DNA of 64,000 nucleotides from Streptomyces actuosus (GTDB taxonomy: Bacteria; Actinomycetota; Actinomycetes; Streptomycetales; Streptomycetaceae): NCBI RefSeq assembly GCF_016921115.1, contig NZ_JAFFZS010000001.1:186001-250000 (forward strand), in the 5' to 3' direction. The translations under genes and the position numbers were made by a program. How positions within the stretch are numbered: position 1 is the first letter of the stretch; the number at the start of each line of letters is the position of its first letter. This document shows positions 41,161-49,840 of the stretch, one piece after another. The notes under the pieces were generated by a model. That model searched no databases. It saw nothing but the letters and a program-made list of their open reading frames with translations, and was not told where the DNA came from.

Positions 41161-43445
41161 GCTCCGCCCCCCTCCCCTTCTCCGAGGAGAACCCCTTCCG
41201 GGACAGCACGAGCGTCCAGTTGGAGGGGTTCGGCGACACCACGCAGATCGGTGCGGGCCCACCTCGCCCGCGGGTCGACGTGCCCGGTCAGACCAGTGCG
41301 TGGTTCATGAGCCACGTGGAGCGATACCTCCGCCACGACGGTCCGCCCCAGACGCGGGGCCGGGCCCTCGCCCTGGTCGGCGAGTTCGGGCTCGGCAAGA
41401 GCCATCTCGCCGAGCGGGCCACCGCGGCCCTCAGGGCGCACATGCCCGCTCCGCCGGTGTGGGTGATCGCCCAGCCGTCCCTGGACATGGACGCCGTCTT
41501 CCGGTACCGGTTGATGAGCCCGCGCGACGACTACGACGCCTTCGTCGACTTCGAGCAGGCGATCACCGACTACTACGCCGACGTCACCGCGGAGCTGCTG
41601 GAGGCCGACAGCACCGGGCGGCTCGGCCCCGCCCGGGACGAGTTCCTGCGCGGCCTGCGCGAGCGGCGGCTGGACCCGGACAAGATCGCGCGGGCCTTCG
41701 ACGTCGACGAGGAGCGGATCCACCGCCATCTGCGCCAGCACCTTCGGGGCATCACCGACCACCGCGCCTTCGCCACCGCCCTCGCGCTGCTCGTCAACGA
41801 CCTCCACCAGAACGAGGCGATGGCCTGGCTGTCGGGCGACGAGCCCACGGCGTACCTGAGGGAACGGGGCGTCTCCGCACCGATCCGGGGCATCCAGGGC
41901 GTCTTCGACGCGCTGTCGGTGTTCAGTCTGGTGTACGGCCAGAGCGGGCGGCCCTACGCCCTGGTCCTGGACGAACTCGACAAGACCACCCAATGGCCCG
42001 CACTCGAACGCGCCCTGTTCAGCGACGCGTTCGAGATGCTCGTCCAGCGCTACGTCAACCAGGGCGGTCTGCTGGTGTTCTGCGTCCGCCCGGAGCTGTG
42101 GGGCAGGCTGCCGCTGTCACTGCACGAGCGGGTGCTGCCCCTGTGGCTGGACAGCTGGGCGCGCCCGGAGACGCAGAGCCTGATCTCACGTCACATCCAC
42201 CGCGGAGCCGAGCCCCCGCCCCCAGGCGACCCGTACGCCCCGTTCACCGAGGACGCCGTGGACGAGATCGTGCTGCAGTCCGACGGGGTGCCGCGGCAGA
42301 TCCTGCAGATCTGCGCCGGGGCCTGGGAACGGGCGGCGGCCGCCGGGGGCCGCCCGGCGGAGATCGGTGTGGAGGCGGTGCGCGAGGCCCTCCGCACGGC
42401 CCACCAGAAACGGCCGATGGCCGAGGTGGCGCACCGGTTGGAGAACGTGCTGGCGCGCCGGCAGTGGTGGCACCACCTGGCTCCGACGGGCCTGAAGGAC
42501 GTGCCCCATCCGGCCGGGGCGGGCGAGCCGCGCTGGATCCAGGTGACGCGGAAGGCGTGGATCGCCCTGCTGGCGGTGCCGTCGGTCCTCACCCGCGCCG
42601 ACGTGGCCTCCGCGGTGTCCTTCGCCTCCCGGGTGCGGGACGTCCTGGGGCCGGACGACTCCGAGATCCTCGTGATCGTCAACGGCCACGCCTGCCGCAA
42701 GCGGCGCAACGCGATCGCCGAGGCGACCGGCGTGGTGCCCCTGGTGTTCGACAACCCCCACTTCGAGCGGATGCTGCTGGACAGCGTCGACAGCCTGATC
42801 ACCCGGCTGCGTGCCAATCAGCGCAACACCGTCCTGACGGAGATGCGGGACCGGCTGGACGGGCTCGCCACGCAGCAGAACACCATGCTCGGCCGGCTGG
42901 AGTTCGTCCAGCGAGCGGTCGAGCATCCCCGGTTGTCGGCGCCGCTGCCCGCTCCGGCCGGGGCCGAGCAGCGGGTGCCGCTGCCGGTGCGCGAACCGTT
43001 CCGGCGTGTCCAGGAGACGCTCGACCGGCTGCTGGAGGACGGTGTCGGGCAGCGCCCCCGGCTCGGTGCCGCCGCCACGGGCGAGGGGCAGCGGCTGCCG
43101 CTGGCCCGCCGGTCCGCCATCGCCCGCGACGATCTCGAACAGATGGGCGCTCTGGTGCACGCCCGTCGGTTGGTGGAGGCGTTCCGGGAGGCGATCGCGC
43201 ACTGGTGGGAGGGCGGCACCGGGCGGGTCGGACGCGGCAGCGACGAACTGTTCGCCATCTGCCGAAGCTTCGAGATCTCCGTGGAGGTGCTGCCCCGGAT
43301 CGAGACGGTCGAGGGCACGCCGCCCGTCGCCCTCCGGCCGGGTGGGCGTGGCGGTGGGAGCGTGGAGACGCTGCTGGCCGATGTCGCCGACGAGGTGCTG
43401 CGGTTGCTGCGGCCGGAGGTCAGTGACGGCGCATATCACGGATGA
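41157..43445 (+). CDS. Large AAA/STAND-like ATPase with unknown C-terminal domains
   Basis: This 762-residue protein has Walker A GEFGLGKS (75-82) and Walker B ALVLDELDK (268-276), then a helical lid. Residues 460-560 (VTRKAWIALLAVPSVLT, EILVIVNGHACRKRRNAIAEATGVVPLVFD) look like a separate alpha/beta domain, followed by a likely coiled coil at 565-605 (LRANQRNTVLTEMRDRLDGLATQQN) and a helical C-terminus. ATG 41157 overlaps the previous stop. Its last 26 bases overlap the end of the convergent gene 43420-44394. A conflict-system or regulatory ATPase is inferred from domain style and neighbours. Confidence 0.75.
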   Translation: MSSAPLPFSEENPFRDSTSVQLEGFGDTTQIGAGPPRPRVDVPGQTSAWFMSHVERYLRHDGPPQTRGRALALVGEFGLGKSHLAERATAALRAHMPAPPVWVIAQPSLDMDAVFRYRLMSPRDDYDAFVDFEQAITDYYADVTAELLEADSTGRLGPARDEFLRGLRERRLDPDKIARAFDVDEERIHRHLRQHLRGITDHRAFATALALLVNDLHQNEAMAWLSGDEPTAYLRERGVSAPIRGIQGVFDALSVFSLVYGQSGRPYALVLDELDKTTQWPALERALFSDAFEMLVQRYVNQGGLLVFCVRPELWGRLPLSLHERVLPLWLDSWARPETQSLISRHIHRGAEPPPPGDPYAPFTEDAVDEIVLQSDGVPRQILQICAGAWERAAAAGGRPAEIGVEAVREALRTAHQKRPMAEVAHRLENVLARRQWWHHLAPTGLKDVPHPAGAGEPRWIQVTRKAWIALLAVPSVLTRADVASAVSFASRVRDVLGPDDSEILVIVNGHACRKRRNAIAEATGVVPLVFDNPHFERMLLDSVDSLITRLRANQRNTVLTEMRDRLDGLATQQNTMLGRLEFVQRAVEHPRLSAPLPAPAGAEQRVPLPVREPFRRVQETLDRLLEDGVGQRPRLGAAATGEGQRLPLARRSAIARDDLEQMGALVHARRLVEAFREAIAHWWEGGTGRVGRGSDELFAICRSFEISVEVLPRIETVEGTPPVALRPGGRGGGSVETLLADVADEVLRLLRPEVSDGAYHG

Positions 43446-44394
43446 GGTCGCCGAGCCGCTCCTCGGCGACGTGCACCTGCCTCTGCCGCGCGGTGACGCC
43501 GACGACGAAGTCGCCTGCGGCGGGATCGAGCCAGTGCAGGTAGAACGCGCCCTGCTGGACGTCGAGTACGAGCCGTTCCACCGGGTCGGGGGTGACCGGT
43601 TCCAGGATCTCCGTGAGGTCGGTCAGCCATGAGTTGAGCCGGAAGACGAGGTCGCGGTACATCGCCCGGCGGTTCTGGGCGGGCACGGCGATCAGGGCCT
43701 CGCTGAGGGCGCTGTGCTCGAAGCAGTCCCCGGCGCACACCGGCGACCAGGCGCGGTAGTAGGCGGCGTAGTGCAGGTCGTACGGGTTGAGGTGGCGCTG
43801 CCAGACACCCCGTAGCCGGTTCTCCTCGTCCTTGTCGCGGGTCGTGGCCTGCACGGTCAGCGGGACGTGTTCGGTCAGCATCCGCTTGACCTGGTTGTGG
43901 TCGCCGCCGGGGTACTCGTTGCCCTGGTCCCAGTGTCCGGTCCGCAGACCGGTGGTCATCTTGTTCACGGCGGTGTCCATCGCGTCGCTCTCCACCCCCG
44001 TCCTGGCTATGCCGACCACGTACTGGCCGTCGCGCAGCCGCGAGTACTGCATGCCGCCGGAGCGCGTGACAGCCAGGACCCGCATCAGTTCGCCGGTCCT
44101 CAGCTGCCGCATGGTGTCGTCCGCCTCCAGGGCCCAGCGCACGAACCGCTGCGCGGGCTGTCCCTCGACCTCGACCTCGTCGTCCCAGGGCAGCGCGCCC
44201 GGGAACGGAACGGCGCTGGCGGCCCGGACGGTGAAATCGACGGTGTTGTCGGTGAGATGGGTCAGCGACCGGATGCCGGAACAGGCCGCCGCGGTGTCCC
44301 GGCATGCCTCGATCACCTGGTCGTAGCCCCGGCCGGCATGCGGCGCGACCAGGGTCTTCAGACCGCTCGCCGCTTCGTCGGCGTCCTGCTTCAT
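43420..44394 (-). CDS. Unknown protein downstream of fxsT
   Basis: This 324-residue protein matches no family I recognise. It has no P-loop, signal peptide or membrane segment; Trp, Tyr and Arg are frequent (YYRAWSPVCAGDCFEHSALSEAL). The first 150 residues (TDNTVDFTVRAASAVPFPG through QYVVGIARTG) and the last 130 (AMYRDLVFRLNSWLTDLTEILEP through RQRQVHVAEERLGDLI) may be two domains. The ATG at 44394 has AAAGGAG 11 bases upstream. It follows fxsT by 52 bases on the same strand, so it is probably the third gene of the fxsA-fxsT operon. Its end overlaps the convergent ATPase gene by 26 bases. Confidence 0.7.
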   Translation of the reverse strand: MKQDADEAASGLKTLVAPHAGRGYDQVIEACRDTAAACSGIRSLTHLTDNTVDFTVRAASAVPFPGALPWDDEVEVEGQPAQRFVRWALEADDTMRQLRTGELMRVLAVTRSGGMQYSRLRDGQYVVGIARTGVESDAMDTAVNKMTTGLRTGHWDQGNEYPGGDHNQVKRMLTEHVPLTVQATTRDKDEENRLRGVWQRHLNPYDLHYAAYYRAWSPVCAGDCFEHSALSEALIAVPAQNRRAMYRDLVFRLNSWLTDLTEILEPVTPDPVERLVLDVQQGAFYLHWLDPAAGDFVVGVTARQRQVHVAEERLGDLIRDMRRH

Positions 44395-44446
44395 CTTTTC
44401 GCACGCTCCTTTCGGCCCGCGACGGACCGGTGCGCCACGGCCTCGT

Positions 44447-47400
44447 TCACAGCAGTTCGAGGTCGATGTCCTTGCGGACCCGGGGAAGTTCACCGCCGGG
44501 CGGTGCTCCGCCCTTCTCGGCACGGGTCATGGCGAGGTTGTCGGCGACGACCACCCGGTCCGGGTGGCGACCGAGGCCGGTGCGGTCGTATCCCTGCACC
44601 GCGGCCTCCTCCAGTTCTCCGGCCGCGTCGAGGTCGCCGAGGGCCACGAGGGTGTTCGCCAGGCTCGACGCCGCCGCCAACACCCACGGGTGGTGGCGGG
44701 CCAGCCGTCGCTCCAGTCCCGCCTGCGCGTCCCGGCCCGCCTCGGCGGCGGCCTCCGGGCGGCCCGCACCGCGCAGGTGCACACCGACCCGGACCCGGCA
44801 CAGGTGCGTGGTGGGGTGCTCGTCGCCGAGCGTGTCCCGCAGGACGCCCAGGCAGGCTTCCGCCTCCCGTACGGCCCCGTCGTGGTCACCGACCAGATGG
44901 TGGTCGGCGGCGAGGCTGAACCGGCAGCACAGCGTGAACAGGCTGCGCTCCCCGAGGACGGCCGCGGCCAGGCCCAGGGTGCGGGTGTCGCGCTCCCGGG
45001 CCCGGTCGTGGCGGCCGAACCGGCGTTCGCTGACCGCGAGGCCGTTCTCCGCCTTGACGCGCAGCGGTACGCCGGTGCTCCACGGCTCGGGCGGGTGGCT
45101 GAGGATGCGGGACGTCTTCAGCAGGTGGTAGGACTCGCTGTTCTGGCCCAGCAGCCGGTGCATCTGCGCCAGGTCGGGCACCATGTCCTGGACGTCGCCG
45201 TGGTGGTCGCCGTGGATGGCGCGCAGGAGTTCGTACAGCCGGCGCAGGACGCGCAGCCCCTCGGTCGCGTTGCCGACCAGCGCATACCGTTCGGCGAGGT
45301 TGCGCCGGGCCTGTACGCAGGCCCAGTGCCGCGGTCCGAGCAGCCGCATCATGCTGCGCGCGACGTGCACCGACTCGTTCAGGGCGTTGCCGAAGTGGCC
45401 GGCGGCGACCAGATTGGCGGCGTACGCGTCGGCCATCAGCTGCGAGCGCGGGTGGGTGAGGCCGAGCTGTGTGCGGTAGGCCTGCAGGACACTGCGGGCG
45501 AGCCGGGCGGAGTCGCCGTACTCCTGCATCAGGCGCAGTGTCTGGGACATCATCGAGCGCACGCGCAGTCCCTCGAACGACTCGGGCTGCCAGTGCTCCT
45601 CGGCGAGCCGGGTCAGGCGCAGGGCCTCGTCCAGGGCCTGCTTCTCCTGGCTGACGATGAGGTCGGAGACGTGCCCGAGCAGGGCGGACTGCACCTCGGG
45701 CCGCTCGTCCTCCCACAGGCGCAGCGAATCGATCTGCCGGCCGCGGCGCAGCAGCTCCACGGGGGTGGGGGTGGGGCGGTCGTCCTCGTCCGCCTCCAGC
45801 CGGGCGGCGGCGACGGCGGCGCGCAGTTCGTTCTCCCGGACGGCGAGCACGTCGTCGCTCATGCCGGCGAGGACGAGGCCGCGCAGGACGCGGTGCTGGC
45901 GGACGGGCTGCCGGGGCCGGGCGAAGTCGAAGTCGATCAGTCCGTGGCGGTTCAGGGCCCACAGCGTGGCGTCGACCAGGGGCTGGTCGCAGGGGCGTAC
46001 AGCGGTGCTGCCCGTGGCGGGGCCGGGGCTGCTGCGGGCCAGGGCCAGGGCCAGGGGCCTGGAGCGCAGCAGGTGGAGGTCGGAACCGGCGGAGGTGAGC
46101 AGGGCACAGGCCTGCAGGAGCCAGACCAGTGCCTCGCTGCCCACGTCCTCGCGGGCCCAGGCAGCGGCCGCGGGGCTCCTGAGGAGGGAGGCGCGGGTCA
46201 GATGGAGCAGGACCTCCACGCTGGGCAGCGGCGCCGCCGCATGGGCCTGTTGCCGGTCGTCGTAGGCGCGGCTGAAGTCGTTGACGGCCAGGGACAGCGC
46301 CTCCTGGTCGAACTTGTTGCGTGCCTCGGCCCGGACGGTGGCCACACGCAGCCAGCAGGCGGCCAGGCGGACGGCCAGCGGCAGCGAGCCGACCCGTTTG
46401 GCGACGTCCTGGGCGTCCGTCGGGGTCAGCCCGCGGACCATCGTGGTGAGCAGTGCCTCGCTCTCCTGGCGGGTGAACGGCGGCACCTCCACGGCGGTGG
46501 CGGCGGAGGTGTGGCTGCCGCGCACACCGAGCAGGACGTGGCAGCGTTCGGAGGGCCGGGGCAGTTGCTCGGCGACCGCCGCGGCCCGGCCGGTGTCGTC
46601 GATCTCGTCGCAGACCAGCAGCCAGCGCCGCCCCTCGGCGTCGGCCCGTGCCCGCAGTGCCCGGACATGGGCGGCGGGGTCCTGGGTGGTGGGCTCGCCG
46701 AGGGCGTCGCCGAGCGCTCCGAGTCCGGCGAGGGCCTCACCGGGAGTGTCGGCCTGCATCCACCAGACCAGGTCGTAGGAGCCGCCGAAGCGATGGCAGA
46801 ACTCGAGCAGGGTCTCGCTCTTGCCGACCCCGGGTGCGCCGACGACCAGGCAGGGCCGTGCCCGGCCCGCGAGGTCGGTCAGGGTGGTGCGGAGGTCTCC
46901 GAGGAGCCCTTCGCGGCCGACGAAGGCGGTGTTGCGGGCGACGATGTTGGTGCGGCCGGGCAGGCTGGGGAAGCGGCGGCCGCGGGGGGCGGTGGTGCTG
47001 GGCATCTGCAGGCCGAGGCTGTGGCTCAGCCGGACAGCGGCCTGCTGCTCGGACAGCCGGCGCAGGTCGATCTGCTGGTGGTGGGCGAACGCGCGGGGCA
47101 GGGCCTCGTCGTCGACGAGGACGATGCGGATGCCGGGGTCGGACAGCCAGCGCAATGCCTGCTCGTCCTCGGGGCCGGGCGCGGTCGGCGGCAGCAGGAG
47201 CACCACCTCCTCGTCGGCCGGGGGTTCGGGCCGCCAGTCGGCGTAGGAGCGGAGGGTGACGTCGACTCCCGCCCCCCACAGCAGGTCCCGGATCCACTCC
47301 GCCCAGACCGCGTGCCGTGGGCTGTGGACGAGGACGGCGCGCGACGGCGGTACGAAGCGGGGCCGGTCCAGGGTCCTGACGAGCCGTTCCAGCGCGGGCC

Positions 47401-48115
47401 GCACCCGCTCGTCGAAGCCGTTGCCCGGCTCGGTCTCCGTGCCCAGGCGCGTACTGCGCTCGGACAGGGCGTGGTACGGGATCTCCAGGTGCCGCACGGG
47501 CCGGTCGGCGCCCAGCGGGGCGAACTGCTCGTGCACCCGCTCGCGGGCCAGCCGCAGCTGGTCCTCGTGGGCCGGGTCGGTCTGCAGCGCGAGGGCGACG
47601 ACGTCGAAGGGCCGGCCGGCAGCCCGGCGCAGCCGCCCGGCGAGCTCGACCGCGGACTCGATGAACGCGGAGGCGGCGGTGAAACAGACGACGAGCACCG
47701 ACGGCAGCCGGGCCAGGTCGGCGGCCTGCCGGTCGGTGCGGACCAGCGGTGCGTCGACGAGGACGTCGTCGTAGCGCCGGAAGGCGGGGTCCTCGGGTGC
47801 CGGGAGCCCGGCCAGTGCCTCCGGGCCCTTCAGGGTGACGATGCCGATGGGCCGGGCCGCGCCGGCCGGCAGCCACTCCTCCACGGCGGGGCCGTCCTCG
47901 GTGCCCGGCAGCAGGGCCGGGCCGGGGACGGCCGAGCGGACGTAGGTGCGGGTGCGGGTGTCGGCCTGGCGCCCGTCGAGGACGAGCACCCGGCGACCCG
48001 ACCGGGCCAGGAGCACGGCGGTGTTGAGCAGGGTCGTGGTCTGGCCGATGTTCTCCGCCGTGGAACAGAACACCGTCACGCGGGGGCTTGGCATGCGGCC
48101 GTCCGCCTCGGACAT
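44447..48115 (-). CDS. fxsT: FxsT: FxSxx-COOH system TPR protein (ParA-like, TIR-like, NB-ARC, TPR)
   Basis: The 1222 residues show four parts. Residues 11-250 resemble a ParA/MinD-type ATPase, but the P-loop reads ENIGQTTT (21-28) without either lysine. Residues 256-350 look TIR-like (AVLVHSPRHAVWAEWIRDLL, then GVDVTLRSYADW). Residues 395-700 are an NB-ARC domain with GREGLL, P-loop GAPGVGKSE (426-434) and Walker B WLLVCDEID. The C-terminal third (about 830-1200) is TPR repeats. This matches the tetratricopeptide protein of the FxSxx-COOH RiPP system. The ATG at 48115 is 75 bases after fxsA. As a STAND protein it probably senses a trigger and oligomerises. Confidence 0.88.
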   Translation of the reverse strand: MSEADGRMPSPRVTVFCSTAENIGQTTTLLNTAVLLARSGRRVLVLDGRQADTRTRTYVRSAVPGPALLPGTEDGPAVEEWLPAGAARPIGIVTLKGPEALAGLPAPEDPAFRRYDDVLVDAPLVRTDRQAADLARLPSVLVVCFTAASAFIESAVELAGRLRRAAGRPFDVVALALQTDPAHEDQLRLARERVHEQFAPLGADRPVRHLEIPYHALSERSTRLGTETEPGNGFDERVRPALERLVRTLDRPRFVPPSRAVLVHSPRHAVWAEWIRDLLWGAGVDVTLRSYADWRPEPPADEEVVLLLPPTAPGPEDEQALRWLSDPGIRIVLVDDEALPRAFAHHQQIDLRRLSEQQAAVRLSHSLGLQMPSTTAPRGRRFPSLPGRTNIVARNTAFVGREGLLGDLRTTLTDLAGRARPCLVVGAPGVGKSETLLEFCHRFGGSYDLVWWMQADTPGEALAGLGALGDALGEPTTQDPAAHVRALRARADAEGRRWLLVCDEIDDTGRAAAVAEQLPRPSERCHVLLGVRGSHTSAATAVEVPPFTRQESEALLTTMVRGLTPTDAQDVAKRVGSLPLAVRLAACWLRVATVRAEARNKFDQEALSLAVNDFSRAYDDRQQAHAAAPLPSVEVLLHLTRASLLRSPAAAAWAREDVGSEALVWLLQACALLTSAGSDLHLLRSRPLALALARSSPGPATGSTAVRPCDQPLVDATLWALNRHGLIDFDFARPRQPVRQHRVLRGLVLAGMSDDVLAVRENELRAAVAAARLEADEDDRPTPTPVELLRRGRQIDSLRLWEDERPEVQSALLGHVSDLIVSQEKQALDEALRLTRLAEEHWQPESFEGLRVRSMMSQTLRLMQEYGDSARLARSVLQAYRTQLGLTHPRSQLMADAYAANLVAAGHFGNALNESVHVARSMMRLLGPRHWACVQARRNLAERYALVGNATEGLRVLRRLYELLRAIHGDHHGDVQDMVPDLAQMHRLLGQNSESYHLLKTSRILSHPPEPWSTGVPLRVKAENGLAVSERRFGRHDRARERDTRTLGLAAAVLGERSLFTLCCRFSLAADHHLVGDHDGAVREAEACLGVLRDTLGDEHPTTHLCRVRVGVHLRGAGRPEAAAEAGRDAQAGLERRLARHHPWVLAAASSLANTLVALGDLDAAGELEEAAVQGYDRTGLGRHPDRVVVADNLAMTRAEKGGAPPGGELPRVRKDIDLELL

Positions 48116-48190
48116 CTCGGCTCCGCTTCGCTTCGTCGGTGAGGCGCGGTCCCGCCCCGTGGCTGCGGGCGGCTGCGGCGCCCGCTCGGG

Positions 48191-48403
48191 TCACTCCCCC
48201 GCAGACCCGGCAGGGTCGATGCTGGGTTTCTGCGTGAAGTCCGTGGTGAACAGCGCATCGGGGTGGTCGGCTTCGGCCCGCACCCGGCGCAACGCGTGAA
48301 CGAGTGCGGATTCCGGAAGTACGGCGATTTCCTCGAAGGGAAATTCGGACAGGTCGATCAACGGCGATTCCAGCGTGTTCCGCGCCTCGCCCTGCGCATC
48401 CAT
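48191..48403 (-). CDS. fxsA: FxsA-type RiPP precursor with non-standard C-terminus
   Basis: The peptide has 70 residues. The leader LIDLSEFPFEEIAVLPESALVHALRRV (15-41) matches the conserved leader of FxSxx-COOH precursors (..L.D.s...L..L..SaLahaLrrv). The family normally ends in F-x-S-x-x; here the tail reads LFTTDFTQKPSIDPAGSAGE, with F56-T-Q-K-P and 14 residues after F56, so the canonical end is missing. FxsB-type radical SAM enzymes form cyclophane crosslinks on such cores; F52 or F56 are candidates. It is first in the minus-strand operon with fxsT and divergent from fxsB by 240 bases. Confidence 0.8.
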   Translation of the reverse strand: MDAQGEARNTLESPLIDLSEFPFEEIAVLPESALVHALRRVRAEADHPDALFTTDFTQKPSIDPAGSAGE

Positions 48404-48471
48404 ATACCAGCCCCGTCGTCCCGAGTGAGTCGAGAATCCGCCACGGTGTGGAGGACTGCCGGACAGTTGTG

Positions 48472-48499
48472 GTTTGGCCGATCAACCCGGCTGCCAAAC
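48472..48499. promoter_or_regulatory. Inverted repeat between fxsA and fxsB
   Basis: GTTTGGC (48472-48478) and GCCAAAC (48493-48499) are perfect arms with centres 21 bases apart, two helical turns, in the AT-richest part of the 240-base divergent region. It is a candidate operator controlling both arms of the locus. Confidence 0.45.
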
Positions 48500-48643
48500 A
48501 ACCGACTTGCTGCCACACTTCGAAGTCTACCGGCATCGGCGGCGCCCGGAGCGTTCGGTGACGCGGCGCGTCACCGAAGACCGGCCCGCAGGATCGCGAA
48601 TACGCGGCACGCAGGAACCGACGAGAGGTCCGACGGGAGTTCC

Positions 48644-49840
48644 ATGGGCGCTGAAACGGAGGGGTTGGAAAGCCCCGCGTCAATTCCGTTCCACACCTTC
48701 GTCCTCAAGCTGCACAGTCGTTGCGATCTCGCTTGTGACCACTGCTACATGTACCGTGCCGCGGACCGGAGCTGGCGCGATCAGCCGCGTGCCATGTCCC
48801 CGGCGGTGATCGCGTGGACGGCGCGCCGGATCGCCGAACACGTCGGCACGCACGGCCTGCGGGCCGTGACCGTCGCCCTGCACGGCGGGGAGCCGCTGCT
48901 GGCGGGTCAGGCGCGGGTGCGCCGGGCGGTGACGGAGATCGCAGGCGCGGTGGGCCCCGATGTCCGGCTGGATCTGTGCGTGCAGACCAACGGGATGCAG
49001 CTGGACGAGGCGTGGCTGGAGCTGCTGGACGAGCTGGACGTGCGGATCGGGGTGAGCCTGGACGGTGACCGGGCCGCCCACGACCGGCACCGGGTGCGGC
49101 CTGGCGGGCAGGGCAGCCACCAGCGGGTCGCCGACGCGGTGCGGCGGCTGGCCGAGGGCCCGCACCGCAGGCTGTTCGCCGGCCTGCTGTGCACCGTGGA
49201 CCTGCGCAACGATCCGGTGGCCACCTATGAGGAACTGCTGCGGTACCGGCCGCCGATGGTCGACTTCCTGCTGCCGCTGGGCACCTGGGCGGCGCCGCCG
49301 CCCGGCCGTGTGCCGGGGCGGGCGGACACGCCGTACGGCGACTGGCTGGCGGCGGTCTTCGAGCGCTGGTACGCGGCGCCGGTCCAGGAGACCGACGTGC
49401 GGGTGCTGCACAACCTGCTCTCGCTGACGTTGGGCGGACGCCCGCGCACCGAGGGACTGGGCCTGGAGCCGGTGCGGTACGTCGTGGTCGAGACGGACGG
49501 TTCCGTCGCCCTCGACGACACGCTGCGCGTGACGTACCACGGGGCGACCGCCACGGGCCTGCACGTGGCGCGGGACCCCTTCGACCGGGCGCTGAGCCAC
49601 CCGGAGGTGGCGGTCCGTCAGGCGGGGGCGGCGGCGCTGTCCGCGGTCTGCCGGGGGTGCACGCTGATGCAGGTGTGCGGCGGGGGCCACTATGTGCACC
49701 GCTACCGCGCCGACGGCTCCGGTCACCGCAACCCGAGTGTGTACTGCCCCGACCTCGCGGCGCTCATCCGGCATGTGCACCGGCGGGTGGCCGCCGACAC
49801 CGTGCGGTTGGGGCGGCGGGAGCGGGAGGTGTGCCCGTGA
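48644..49840 (+). CDS. fxsB: FxsB: radical SAM/SPASM peptide maturase
   Basis: This 398-residue protein has the radical SAM motif C27-x3-C31-x2-C34 (CDLACDHC) and conserved HGGEPLL and GVSLDGDRAAHD. The C-terminal SPASM-type cysteines are in CRGCTLMQVCGGGHYVHRY and CPDLAAL. It matches FxsB, which makes Cβ-linked cyclophane bonds on FxsA-type cores. The ATG at 48644 has GGGAG 5 bases upstream. It is coupled by GTGA to the HExxH protein downstream and is divergent from its substrate gene fxsA. Confidence 0.9.
   Translation: MGAETEGLESPASIPFHTFVLKLHSRCDLACDHCYMYRAADRSWRDQPRAMSPAVIAWTARRIAEHVGTHGLRAVTVALHGGEPLLAGQARVRRAVTEIAGAVGPDVRLDLCVQTNGMQLDEAWLELLDELDVRIGVSLDGDRAAHDRHRVRPGGQGSHQRVADAVRRLAEGPHRRLFAGLLCTVDLRNDPVATYEELLRYRPPMVDFLLPLGTWAAPPPGRVPGRADTPYGDWLAAVFERWYAAPVQETDVRVLHNLLSLTLGGRPRTEGLGLEPVRYVVVETDGSVALDDTLRVTYHGATATGLHVARDPFDRALSHPEVAVRQAGAAALSAVCRGCTLMQVCGGGHYVHRYRADGSGHRNPSVYCPDLAALIRHVHRRVAADTVRLGRREREVCP

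Noticed and set aside
44564-48142. Very long open frame on the plus strand opposite fxsT
   Set aside because: Low-complexity Gly/Gln/Val-rich translation with no family motif; opposite strand of a strongly supported gene. It is a by-product of GC-biased codons.
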